Positions 29,090 through 36,990 of a stretch of 64,000 nucleotides of DNA are shown here, piece after piece; positions within the stretch are counted from its first letter, which is position 1; each line of letters opens with the position of its first letter. Origin of the DNA: Actinobacteria bacterium casp-actino5 (lineage in GTDB: Bacteria; Actinomycetota; Acidimicrobiia; Acidimicrobiales; Ilumatobacteraceae); NCBI GenBank assembly GCA_001510385.1, contig LFFE01000011.1, positions 30,922-94,921 of the forward strand, given 5' to 3'. A model generated the notes under the pieces. That model was not told where the DNA came from. It worked only from the letters and a program-made list of their open reading frames with translations, and searched no databases. The translations under genes and the position numbers were made by a program.

Positions 29090-29109
29090 TATGGCAACAC
29101 GTTACCATA
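29090..29109 (+). promoter_or_regulatory. 20-base imperfect palindrome in the znuC/znuA divergent promoter
   Basis: TATGGCAACACGTTACCATA: the 10-base arms match at eight positions. It ends at the base before the znuA ATG at 29110 and abuts the second dyad at 29111, so the two could be one composite site for a dimeric regulator. Confidence 0.5.
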
Positions 29110-30264
29110 ATGAGAATGATTCTTACTCTTGACCAGTGTCGTCGTCGGTATCTCGCAGGTTTTGCCGCATCAGGTTTGTTTCTTGCAGCGTGCGGGGGAG
29201 GAGGCTCCGACTCAGCATTGTCAAACTTGACCGCCCTCGCCACCACCTCAATTTGGGCCGACGTCACTTCGAACGCTCTATGCGGGGCACCGGTCGAGAG
29301 CATTATCCCCTTGGGGGCAGACCCTCACTCGTGGGAGCCTTCGATTCGGGTGCCAGAAGATATTGCGGCCGCTGATCTTCTCGTCCGTAATGGACTCTTT
29401 TTAGAAGAGGGGCTTCTGGCAACCCTTGATGCGGTCGACGAAAGTGTCACCCCTGTGGTCTCCATAGCGACTCTTATCGCGTCTGGAGAAGAGGACGATC
29501 ACGTGGATCATGACGATCATGACGATGAGGCTGACCATGCGGATCATGACGATGAGGCTGATCACGATGATCATGACGATGAGGCTGACCATGCGGATCA
29601 TGACGATGAGGCTGATCACGATGATCATGACGACCATGCGGATCATGACGATGAGGCTGATCACGATGATCATGACGACCATGCGGATCATGACGATGAG
29701 GCTGATCACGATGATCACGACGACCACCACCATTCAGGCCCCGACCCTCACCTCTGGATGGATCCAACCTTTGTTGCTGAAGCCGCAACGTTGATCGCTG
29801 ACGCAGCCGTCGAGGCGGGTTGGCCTGAAAGCGTGAAAGATTGCGCTGCCGACTACTCAGGTCAACTTGCAGCCCTCGACGAGGAAATTGCCTCACAAGT
29901 CTCGGTTGTTGATGCAGGTGATCGAGTGCTCGTGACGAACCATGACGCGTTTGGACGATTTGCCGAACGCTATGGATTCACAGTTCTCGGAACCATCCTG
30001 CCTTCGATGAGCACGCTGGCTGAGGCCAACCCTGCCGATCTAACGGCTCTTGCTGAAGAAATTCTTGCGGCAGGGGTAAGCACGATTTTCTACGACCTTC
30101 AATCGAGCAGCGTCGACGCCGAGTCTCTGGCAGAGCGTCTCGATGGAGTGGAAGTTGCTGCGCTCCTCACAGGCTCGCTTGTTGAAGACCCTGAAGTGGG
30201 GGCGGACTACATCACGATGATGCAGACAAATGTTCAGAGGATTCTCTCCGCAATCGGGGGCTGA
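29110..30264 (+). CDS. znuA: Zinc ABC transporter substrate-binding lipoprotein (ZnuA)
   Basis: Captures zinc outside the membrane and hands it to the permease. About 384 residues from ATG 29110 (or 29116): an RRR-YLAGFAASGLFLAAC signal with a lipobox cysteine, the N-lobe (GADPHSWEPS), an unusually long Asp/His-rich loop encoded by tandem repeats (29491-29736), then GPDPHLWMDPTF, VTNHDAFGRFAERYG and the C-lobe. The GADPHSWE and NHDAF segments carry the expected site His residues. Promoter shows two dyads. The longer frame to 28990 is ignored because it overlaps znuC. Confidence 0.9.
   Translation: MRMILTLDQCRRRYLAGFAASGLFLAACGGGGSDSALSNLTALATTSIWADVTSNALCGAPVESIIPLGADPHSWEPSIRVPEDIAAADLLVRNGLFLEEGLLATLDAVDESVTPVVSIATLIASGEEDDHVDHDDHDDEADHADHDDEADHDDHDDEADHADHDDEADHDDHDDHADHDDEADHDDHDDHADHDDEADHDDHDDHHHSGPDPHLWMDPTFVAEAATLIADAAVEAGWPESVKDCAADYSGQLAALDEEIASQVSVVDAGDRVLVTNHDAFGRFAERYGFTVLGTILPSMSTLAEANPADLTALAEEILAAGVSTIFYDLQSSSVDAESLAERLDGVEVAALLTGSLVEDPEVGADYITMMQTNVQRILSAIGG
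29111..29125 (+). promoter_or_regulatory. Candidate Zur operator overlapping the znuA start
   Basis: TGAGAATGATTCTTA is a 7-1-7 dyad with one mismatched pair, close to the Zur box TGAAAATNATTTTCA known from mycobacteria. It begins inside the ATG at 29110 and covers the ATG at 29116, so either znuA is read from a leaderless or very short-leader mRNA, or its start is further downstream. Confidence 0.65.
29515..29736 (+). repeat. Tandem repeats encoding the His/Asp-rich zinc loop
   Basis: Two 54-bp units (29515-29568, 29569-29622), then two 45-bp units (29623-29667, 29668-29712) that equal the 54-bp unit less nine bases, then a partial copy ending in a CAC/GAC run. Codons GAT/GAC, CAT/CAC, GAG and GCT/GCG only. 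Nearly identical copies suggest recent slippage growth. Confidence 0.9.
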
Positions 30265-30278
30265 ACCCCCGCAGTAGC

Positions 30279-31136
30279 ATGCAACCGATGGGCTGGTTGA
30301 CGAATCCAATCGAATGGTGGATCAATCCGTTCATTGACAGCGCGATTATGCGAGATGCTCTTCTCGCGGGCCTTCTTACTGTGCTGGGAGCATCAATCGT
30401 CGGAACCTGGGTAGTGCTGAGAGGTCTCACATTTCTTGGTGATGCGTTGGCGCAAGGTGTGCTCCCGGGGATTGCAGTTGCATGGGCCTTAAGTGTTGAC
30501 CCGCAGCTCGGCGCCTTAGTCGCTGCCCTTGCAATGGTCGCAGGGGTGAACATTATTCGCTCTTCTTCGCCATTACCTGACGATGTTTCTCTCGGAATTC
30601 TGTGCGTTGGCTTTCTAGCTCTTGCGGTCGTGCTGATGTCAGCCCGAGGTGGATTTGGTGATTTGAACCGCTTCCTCTTTGGCTCGATCACTGGTGTCGA
30701 CCAGCAGGGGATAATTCGGTCAGCGATCTTCGCAGGTCTCACGATCGTGTTCGCAACGGTCGGTTACCGCGCGATGATCATGTCGACGTTTGACCCCGCA
30801 CAAGCGAAAATCGCAGGATTCTCACCCCGGGCTGTCCATTTCGCCTTACTCGTGATGACCGCTCTCACCGTGGTGAATTCATTCGAAACTGTCGGGTCGC
30901 TGCTTGTCTTTGCGTTTCTCATCGCCCCTCCGACAACAGCATCGCTGTTGGTGAAAAGCGTTCCAAGAATTATTGGACTATCGGTTGTGCTAGGTGCCCT
31001 TGCCGCCATCATCGGGCTACTCATCAGCTATCACCATCGAACCGCCGCTGGTGCGACGATGGCACTTGTCAGCGTGATGCTGTTTTTCCTTGGCCTCATC
31101 AGCTACAACATCCGCATTCGCGCATTTTCGGCCTAG
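30279..31136 (+). CDS. znuB: Zinc ABC transporter permease
   Basis: An integral membrane permease of 285 residues and about eight or nine helices, of the ZnuB/TroC family, partner of the preceding lipoprotein and of the ATPase across the promoter. Family-like segments are GTWVVLRGLTFLGDALAQGVLPG and the ending LISYHHRTAAGATMALVSV. It starts 14 bases after znuA, so the two are in one operon. The whole znu module with zur is self-contained. Confidence 0.92.
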   Translation: MQPMGWLTNPIEWWINPFIDSAIMRDALLAGLLTVLGASIVGTWVVLRGLTFLGDALAQGVLPGIAVAWALSVDPQLGALVAALAMVAGVNIIRSSSPLPDDVSLGILCVGFLALAVVLMSARGGFGDLNRFLFGSITGVDQQGIIRSAIFAGLTIVFATVGYRAMIMSTFDPAQAKIAGFSPRAVHFALLVMTALTVVNSFETVGSLLVFAFLIAPPTTASLLVKSVPRIIGLSVVLGALAAIIGLLISYHHRTAAGATMALVSVMLFFLGLISYNIRIRAFSA

Positions 31137-31167
31137 TACCGCCGATCGAGAGGGCCCAAGTGCGAGG

Positions 31168-31190
31168 TGACGTCGTCTGCCGAGACGTCA
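31168..31190. terminator. Hairpin between znuB and the glutaredoxin gene
   Basis: Arms TGACGTC / GACGTCA (7 bp, 9-base loop) lie between two convergent genes, followed by a second small CGCT/AGCG stem. No T-run, so this is only a candidate terminator. Confidence 0.35.
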
Positions 31191-31206
31191 GCGCTTCGGA
31201 GCGATC

Positions 31207-31464
31207 TCACAGAAGGTGTGGAGCGTGCTTCGCCAGGTACTCTTCGACAGTTTTCGCTGATGGATTGACAAATCCGGTGTCGCCAATGACGACTGTTGGC
31301 ACGGTTTCGTTTCCGTTTGCAAACTGCCGAACGACAGCCGCAGCATTCGGATCTGACCAGATGTCATGATCGATCGTGGTGATTCCTCGCTTGTCGAGAC
31401 TGCGCCGCAACATTGAGCAGAATGGGCAACCTGGCCGCCAGTAGAAGTGAATTGCCTCAGACAT
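31207..31464 (-). CDS. Glutaredoxin-like protein (mycoredoxin type)
   Basis: An 85-residue thioredoxin-fold protein with CPFC redox motif at residues 13-16 in the context YWRPGCPFCSML and the cis-Pro segment TVPTVVIGD. The WRPGCPFC context is typical of actinobacterial mycoredoxins, which reduce mixed disulfides using mycothiol. A glutathione-based role is unlikely in this lineage, but thiol identity is inferred. Four bases separate it from the SRPBCC gene stop, so co-transcription is likely. Confidence 0.85.
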   Translation of the reverse strand: MSEAIHFYWRPGCPFCSMLRRSLDKRGITTIDHDIWSDPNAAAVVRQFANGNETVPTVVIGDTGFVNPSAKTVEEYLAKHAPHLL

Positions 31465-31468
31465 GTGA

Positions 31469-31909
31469 TTAGTCTTTGAACAAGTCTCGTAGCCGTTGAA
31501 GAGTGTTCACTATTGACTGTCGGTTTCTCGATGGATAATTCATCAATTCGAGAAACTTTGGAACTTTGGCTGTAGACCAATCGAACGATTCTGTGACGAG
31601 AGAGCCATCTCCGTCAGGTTCAATTTGGTAGCGCCAGCGGTGGCCGCCGATATGAGCCCATGCGATGAGTTTGTTGTTCTCAAACTCAACCACCGTGTTA
31701 TTCATGCGATACGGGATGGGACCAAGTTTCATATTCATCCCAAACTTCGAACCCAACTCGACTGTCGTGCTGCCGCCGCGGCTCGATTGAACCATCCCCG
31801 AGCCATCGAAACGATGATGCTGAGAAGGGTCGCTGAGTAGCGCGAAGACATCAGCGGGCGCCGCCGGGACATGTATTGACTCAGAGACGCATTGATCATC
31901 GGTTGACAT
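31469..31909 (-). CDS. SRPBCC (START-like) family protein
   Basis: A 146-residue polyketide cyclase/dehydrase-like protein. Its opening SESIHVPAAPADVFALLSDPSQHHRFDGSG and the KLIAWAHIGGHRWRYQIEPDGDGSLVTESFDW segment are typical of the helix-grip fold with a hydrophobic cavity. Ligand unknown; no catalytic residues can be named. Located just upstream of the glutaredoxin gene and downstream of trkA on the same strand. Confidence 0.8.
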   Translation of the reverse strand: MSTDDQCVSESIHVPAAPADVFALLSDPSQHHRFDGSGMVQSSRGGSTTVELGSKFGMNMKLGPIPYRMNNTVVEFENNKLIAWAHIGGHRWRYQIEPDGDGSLVTESFDWSTAKVPKFLELMNYPSRNRQSIVNTLQRLRDLFKD

Positions 31910-31959
31910 CGATGCGAGAGTACTTGCAGGATGGACGAAGCGCCCACTCCTGTGAGCGA

Positions 31960-32712
31960 TCAGTCTGACCCGGCGAAGCGCTCAACATCGTGTGGATGAC
32001 CCGCAACAACAATGTGATCGTGGGGTCCAAGGATGGTGTCGGCCTCGGCGTAGGTGAACTTGCCACCTTCAGGCTGGATGCACACGACCGTGACCTTGAA
32101 CTCTCCTCGAATACCAGCATCGCCGAGAGTCTTCCCTGCGACATGCGTTGGCACCATCATCTGGCTAATCACAAATTCGTTGTCGGGATCGATCGGGGTT
32201 CCGACTTCGTCCGCGGCATTGAGCCTGACAAATTCTTCGAGCTTTCCGGTGACAAGGTGAGCAACGCGTTCACCCATCTCTGCCTCGGGATACACGACGT
32301 GGTGTGCGCCAACTTGCGTCAAGATTCGGCCGTGATCTGAGGTAATTGCCTTCGCCCAAATGTTCTTCACCTCAAGTTCGACAAGCAGTGCAGTTGTGAG
32401 AACACTGGCTTCGATGCCGCTACCAATACACACGGCAACGGTGAGCGCCTCATGAACTCCGAGTGCTCGCAGCGCACGTTCACTTGTCGTATCGGCCTCA
32501 GCAACTTCGGTGAGTTGTCCCTTGTGCTCGTCAACTCGGCCGGCATCTTGATCAATACCGAGCACCGGGTGTCCCAATCGCATGAGCTCATTTGCGAGGG
32601 CGCTCCCAAAGCGGCCCAGACCGATCACAACGATCTCTCCAGAGTGCTCAAAGCGGTTGCTACGCATGCCATCGAGCATGCTCTGCATGTTGCGTGTAAT
32701 TCTTTCAGCCAA
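31960..32712 (-). CDS. trkA: TrkA/KtrA-type potassium channel regulatory subunit
   Basis: A cytoplasmic RCK protein of 250 residues gating the membrane K+ transporter. The Rossmann motif VVIGLGRFGSALANELMRLGHPVLGID is at about residues 28-54 and an RCK_C (TrkA_C) domain fills the last 80 residues. Only one N/C pair is present, as in KtrA. Its start overlaps the end of the trkH gene by eight bases, so both subunits are translationally coupled. Confidence 0.92.
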   Translation of the reverse strand: MAERITRNMQSMLDGMRSNRFEHSGEIVVIGLGRFGSALANELMRLGHPVLGIDQDAGRVDEHKGQLTEVAEADTTSERALRALGVHEALTVAVCIGSGIEASVLTTALLVELEVKNIWAKAITSDHGRILTQVGAHHVVYPEAEMGERVAHLVTGKLEEFVRLNAADEVGTPIDPDNEFVISQMMVPTHVAGKTLGDAGIRGEFKVTVVCIQPEGGKFTYAEADTILGPHDHIVVAGHPHDVERFAGSD

Positions 32713-34111
32713 TGATCGGTCTCTCCTCGGGATAACGATAGGGCAGGTCTCGATTTTTTAGTGCGATAGCGGTCACGAAGGTCATCGGGCCGATTCGCCC
32801 AGCGAGCATGACGATGACGAGTAGCGCTCGCGAAATGCCGTTGAGTTCTCCGGTGAGTCCGGTTGATAATCCAACAGTACCGAATGCGGATGTTGCTTCG
32901 AACAGCGCCGGAGTAAGCGTAACGTCCATCGTTCCGACGAGCACGAGTGCGGTTCCAACGACCAGTCCAACCGAGAGCAATGCAATAGTGATTGCTTGTC
33001 GGACAACCCCGTGGCTGAGTCGCCTGCCGAAGACATTCACGTCATTGCGCCCCCGAACCTCGGCCCAAATGACGAATGCAAGCACAGCAAATGTGGTGAC
33101 CTTGATACCGCCACTTGTGGAAGCTGGGCCAGCGCCAATGAACATCAGTGTGGTGACAAACAACAGCGTTGGCTCTTGAAGACCACCGATATCGATGGTG
33201 CTGAAGCCGGCAGTTCGAGGGGTTGTGCCCTGGAACCACGAAGCCAGAATTCGTTCACCGACGTCGAGTGAGCCGAGGGTCAACGGGTTCCTCCATTCAA
33301 GGACTGCGAAGGTGAGAGGCCCAACGACAACAAGGGCGATGGTTGCTGTCACCGTGATCTTTGCGTGCAGGCTCCATCGTTTTGGATCGATTCGGGCCAG
33401 GCCCCACCGATTCGAACGCTGACCTACAGGGCCTGTGCCGCGAACCTGTCGTAACACTTCGATGATGATCGGAAATCCGAAGCCACCGAGTATGAATGCC
33501 AGTGACAGCGGTATCAACAAGTACGGGTCCCCGTGGAACTGTTCGAGTGAGTCGGAGTACAGCGAGATACCTGCGTTATTGAATGCTGAGATTGAGTGGA
33601 ACAAGCCGGAGTACAGCGATCGGGTAACACTCTCGTAACCGCCGAGCCACAGCCGCAAAAAAAGAATGAACCCGAGGGTGATCTCAACTAACAGGGTGAT
33701 CTCTGCAACACGTCGAAGAATGCCGCGCAAATCGACCTCGGCGAGCACACCGTTGTCAAGGGTTCCAAATTCAGCAGCTGCGAGTTTGCGTTGGCTGAGC
33801 CCCATTCGATGCGAGGCGACGACACTCAGAATCGCCCCAAGAGCCATGATCCCGAATCCACCAACCTGAATCAGCAGCAAAATGATGAGCTCGCCAAAGG
33901 CACTAAATCCAGCGATGTCGAGCGTGGCGAGACCGGTCACGGTCGTTGCTGAGGTCGATGTAAAGAGCGAATCGAGAACTGGCGGCTGTGGACCATCGAA
34001 TGCGGCAGGAATTCGAAGGAGAATGGTGCCAATCACAATGAGTGACGCGAATGCAGTGAGCACCAGCCGAGCAGGATTCTCGGTGGCGCGTAGAAGTCGC
34101 CATTTGGGCAC
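32705..34111 (-). CDS. trkH: TrkH/KtrB-type potassium transporter
   Basis: The K+-translocating membrane subunit, 468 residues. Four selectivity-filter repeats are readable: TSATTVTGLATLDI, SAFNNAGISLYSD, GTTPRTAGFSTIDI and ATSAFGTVGLSTGLTG, as expected for the four MPM repeats. GTG start at 34111. Together with TrkA it forms a complete K+ uptake system; the window shows no c-di-AMP riboswitch upstream. Confidence 0.93.
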   Translation of the reverse strand: MPKWRLLRATENPARLVLTAFASLIVIGTILLRIPAAFDGPQPPVLDSLFTSTSATTVTGLATLDIAGFSAFGELIILLLIQVGGFGIMALGAILSVVASHRMGLSQRKLAAAEFGTLDNGVLAEVDLRGILRRVAEITLLVEITLGFILFLRLWLGGYESVTRSLYSGLFHSISAFNNAGISLYSDSLEQFHGDPYLLIPLSLAFILGGFGFPIIIEVLRQVRGTGPVGQRSNRWGLARIDPKRWSLHAKITVTATIALVVVGPLTFAVLEWRNPLTLGSLDVGERILASWFQGTTPRTAGFSTIDIGGLQEPTLLFVTTLMFIGAGPASTSGGIKVTTFAVLAFVIWAEVRGRNDVNVFGRRLSHGVVRQAITIALLSVGLVVGTALVLVGTMDVTLTPALFEATSAFGTVGLSTGLTGELNGISRALLVIVMLAGRIGPMTFVTAIALKNRDLPYRYPEERPIIG

Positions 34112-34224
34112 AGCATCACGTTATCCCCGATTGGGTGTTGGTGATGTGCCTTCGATCTCCGCCTGTAGAGGTTTCTTCGATGGGCAAGGTTGTGGGGGCC
34201 TCACTGCGATAGTTTGAGTCGTGT

Positions 34225-34677
34225 ATGGGACAACTTGTTGGCGTCACAGAAAAGGCAACGAACCAGCCGGGAATATTGCGGTTTGAACTCAATCGAACCT
34301 TGTCGGGTCAGGGCCATGAACGGTTCAGTACGGCACAAGAAGCGCGCGGCGAACGCCCAAGTTCGGTATTGGCCCGGCGGCTGATTGATCACGGTGGCGT
34401 CGATGCCGTTCACGTCTTTTCAAACATCGTGACGGTCGAGCTTGCGCGAGGAAGCACTGGCGAGGGCCTCGCTGACATCGTTTCGAATCTTTATCAGTAC
34501 TGGTTGCCCGGCGTTGAGCCACCTTCGTTCGAAGATCTGCAACCTGAAGAGGCTGCCGCCCCAGCTGCAACCGGAGATGGCGGAGAAGAACTTTCTGCAG
34601 CGGCACAACGCGTTCCGGCTCACCTCCTTGAGCGAAGCAAGGCCGCCAAAGAGCGCTGGGCGGCAAAAAGCGGTTGA
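34225..34677 (+). CDS. Nfu_N-like scaffold domain protein
   Basis: A 150-residue protein whose first 90 residues resemble the Nfu/NifU N-terminal domain (KATNQPGILRFELNRTLSGQG, GGVDAVHVFSNIVTVEL), which in Nfu proteins assists iron-sulfur cluster transfer. The C-terminal Cys-containing NifU domain is absent, so it cannot bind a cluster in the usual way. The C-terminal third is acidic, then Ala/Lys-rich and likely disordered. It lies 57 bases before the B12-dependent regulator. Confidence 0.7.
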   Translation: MGQLVGVTEKATNQPGILRFELNRTLSGQGHERFSTAQEARGERPSSVLARRLIDHGGVDAVHVFSNIVTVELARGSTGEGLADIVSNLYQYWLPGVEPPSFEDLQPEEAAAPAATGDGGEELSAAAQRVPAHLLERSKAAKERWAAKSG

Positions 34678-34746
34678 CCTCAAAGCCCCGCACAGTCACG
34701 CAGGGTCGCAAAAAAATTTCTAACGTCATCTTCTGTGGGGAAAGAT

Positions 34747-35580
34747 GTGACATTGCATGAGGCTGCTGAGCGCCTCGGCGTACACTATATGACGGCATAC
34801 CGATACGTCCGTCAAGGACAATTGCCTGCCTTGCGAAACTCCGCCGGGTGGCGTGTGGCGCTCAAAGACCTCGACCAATTTTCTCGCCGAGAAGAGCCAG
34901 CACGCGGTGAGCCGGCCCGAAGTGGTTCACGTCGACAAGCCCCCTGGGCTTCACGACTTGAAGCTCGCCTCATCGCAGGCGATGTTGAAGGGGCGTGGGG
35001 TGTTATCGAGTCTGCAATGGCTGCAGGTTCATCGGTTGACCGTGTGTATACCGAATACATCGCTAGCGCAATGGAGTCGATTGGCGCACGATGGGCAGCC
35101 GGCGAACTTGCCGTTGCTGATGAACATCGCGCAACTGTTGTCGTCCAACGTCTCCTAGGGCGCTTGGGTCCACAACTGAACCGTCGCGGACGCTCGCGCG
35201 GGACGGTGGTCGTTGGTTCGCCATCTGGAGAGCAGCACTCGATTCCGAGTGCAGTGCTTGCCGACCTCGTTCGTGCTGACGGGTGGTCGGTCATCGACTT
35301 GGGCGCTGATTGTCCCGCCAGTTCGTTTATTCAAGTGGTCGAAGAGTCAGATGCGGTTGCGGTTCTGCTGTCGGTCTCACATGAGGATTCAATGCCGGCT
35401 GCGGTGGCGGTCACAGCAGAACTCGGCAAGGTTCTTCCCGAAGTCCTTGTCGTGACGGGGGGGCGAGCCGTGATGCAGGCCACAGAGCCCAATCTTGGTG
35501 ATGGCTTAGTATTGAGCCGAGATATCAAGCAAGTGCTCGACATGGTTCGTCAACATGCGATTCGCAGTCGAACGGCCTAA
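34747..35580 (+). CDS. CarH/LitR-like B12-binding transcriptional regulator
   Basis: A 277-281-residue protein with an N-terminal MerR/excisionase-type HTH (LHEAAERLGVHYMTAYRYVRQGQLPA), a helical cap carrying W-x9-EH (W...ADEHRAT) and a B12-binding Rossmann domain with the lower-ligand motif SPSGEQHSIPS and VIDLGADCP. W-x9-EH plus E-x-H matches the CarH photoreceptors, repressors that release DNA when light breaks the adenosyl-cobalamin bond. Start: GTG 34747 has a GGGG ribosome-binding site six bases upstream; GTG 34735 is also open. No carotenoid genes adjoin it, so its targets are unknown. Confidence 0.82.
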   Translation: MTLHEAAERLGVHYMTAYRYVRQGQLPALRNSAGWRVALKDLDQFSRREEPARGEPARSGSRRQAPWASRLEARLIAGDVEGAWGVIESAMAAGSSVDRVYTEYIASAMESIGARWAAGELAVADEHRATVVVQRLLGRLGPQLNRRGRSRGTVVVGSPSGEQHSIPSAVLADLVRADGWSVIDLGADCPASSFIQVVEESDAVAVLLSVSHEDSMPAAVAVTAELGKVLPEVLVVTGGRAVMQATEPNLGDGLVLSRDIKQVLDMVRQHAIRSRTA

Positions 35581-35586
35581 CGACAG

Positions 35587-36894
35587 CTAACTCTGGTTTC
35601 GCAAATTCCAAATGGCACCTTCGGCGGTGTCTTTCACTTCAATTTCTGCGGCATCGAGGCGGTCGCGGATGAGATCTGAAAGATCAAATCTCTTTTCCCC
35701 TTTTGCAAGTGCTCGAATCTCCAGCAGAGCCTCGACTAGAGGTGCTCGAACCAGTGTTGGGTCGCCAAGACCCTTTACTGCTGCGTCACCGAGGCGAGTG
35801 ATCATTGATCGAAGAGTTGAGCGCGCTCGGTCAGCCTCATCACTTTGCAACGTGTCAGCTGACCACGCAGTAATTGCGTCTTCAAGGGCGAGTACTGCTC
35901 CGAGTGCTTGATCGGCATCTGCGTTGGCCATCGCCTCGTCGAAGTCTCGAATGCAGCGGTCAGTTGTGGCTCCTAAGGAGATATCTGCTGGTGGGTCGTT
36001 CGACGGCGCGGCGGTCGATGTTGCCGCAGCAGTGGTAATTCCTTTGGCTGCGGAGGTTGCATCGTTTTCAGGGTTTGCAAGGAAGGTAATGTCGATGGTG
36101 GTTCCGGAATTGAATGTTCTTGACTCGCCGTTAATGCGAACGGTGAGCATGCCATTTCCCACCACTTCGGCGGAACCTTCATCGAGGTTGAAGATGACTC
36201 CAGTGTGCTCGTCAATTCCGAGGACGTAGTGATCGGCTGGGAGCTCTTGTTCCATGAGCTGGAGTCGACGTTCGCCGAGATAGCAGAACCTTGTGTCGTG
36301 GTGCCCACCTTCGGCGTTGTCGTAATGGGGGATGACCACGGCATTAATGCCGATCTTGCCAAGCACGTTGAGGCCATCCAGCCAGTGCGGATCATGACCA
36401 CATTTATAAATCTCGTAGACAGGAACAGTTTTGGCGCCAATGGTGAGCGCTGCTGCGGAAGCAAAGACGATGATCCCACCGTGTTCAAGCTTGTTAGAAA
36501 TAATCGTGGGCACGTCGGTTTGTGCCCATTCACGGAGCGCATAGGTCGGTGAGCCCGGGCCGGCAAAGAGGTAGTCGCTGGTCCGGAGGAGTTCGAGCCC
36601 TCGTTCGCGTGCCACTGGGTCTGCCGTCTGTAATGAGGTCAGGCCACTCACTCGAAGATTGACGTCAACAGATTCGGAGAAGTAGTTGACAGCCCGCTCG
36701 GCTAGTTCTGAAGCGTTTTCTTGAAACCCGTACGGGGTGTCGAGTAGGGCGGCATTCACCATTGAACGAACTGTTGCGGGGCCGTTGGCTAGTGATGCTG
36801 CGAGACGGCGGTGAGTGCTGACCATGGTTGGAGCGGTTTCCCCGGAGCCCATCAATGTGAGGATCCGAGGTAGTGCAGGAAGATTGGCGCTCAC
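35587..36894 (-). CDS. Peptidase S51/GATase-1-like domain fused to a CysRS-like C-terminal domain
   Basis: N-terminal 290 residues: class I amidotransferase/cyanophycinase-like fold (LTLMGSGETAPTMVSTHR, YLFAGPGSPTYALREW, GGIIVFASAAALTIGAK with the likely nucleophile Ser, VIPHYDNAEGGHHDTRF). After an Ala/Thr-rich linker, the last 120 residues (RDFDEAMANADADQALGAV ... SDLIRDRLDAAEIEVKDT) resemble the helical C-terminus of cysteinyl-tRNA synthetase. Function unknown; peptide or amide hydrolysis is suggested by the first domain. Start is uncertain: GTG 36894 gives a family-like N-terminus; the frame is open to 37026, across the SOS box. Confidence 0.72.
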   Translation of the reverse strand: MSANLPALPRILTLMGSGETAPTMVSTHRRLAASLANGPATVRSMVNAALLDTPYGFQENASELAERAVNYFSESVDVNLRVSGLTSLQTADPVARERGLELLRTSDYLFAGPGSPTYALREWAQTDVPTIISNKLEHGGIIVFASAAALTIGAKTVPVYEIYKCGHDPHWLDGLNVLGKIGINAVVIPHYDNAEGGHHDTRFCYLGERRLQLMEQELPADHYVLGIDEHTGVIFNLDEGSAEVVGNGMLTVRINGESRTFNSGTTIDITFLANPENDATSAAKGITTAAATSTAAPSNDPPADISLGATTDRCIRDFDEAMANADADQALGAVLALEDAITAWSADTLQSDEADRARSTLRSMITRLGDAAVKGLGDPTLVRAPLVEALLEIRALAKGEKRFDLSDLIRDRLDAAEIEVKDTAEGAIWNLRNQS

Positions 36895-36970
36895 TCCTAC
36901 AGTCTGCCCGGAAGGGGTGGTTTGGGGGAAGCCGACTTCGAAACTTGACGTATCTGCCGACAAATAATAA

Positions 36971-36986
36971 TCGAACACCTGTTCGA
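36971..36986 (+). promoter_or_regulatory. LexA (SOS) box upstream of imuA
   Basis: TCGAACACCTGTTCGA matches the actinobacterial SOS box TCGAAC-N4-GTTCGA exactly, five bases before the GTG at 36991. It overlaps the 5' end of the longer form of the divergent S51-like frame, which argues against that longer start. Confidence 0.9.
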
Positions 36987-36990
36987 TACA

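Noticed and set aside
29401..29733. Hydrophobic minus-strand frame opposite the ZnuA repeat
   Set aside because: Its Val/Ile/Met-rich sequence is only the complement of GAT/CAT codon repeats; it has no ribosome-binding site or family match.
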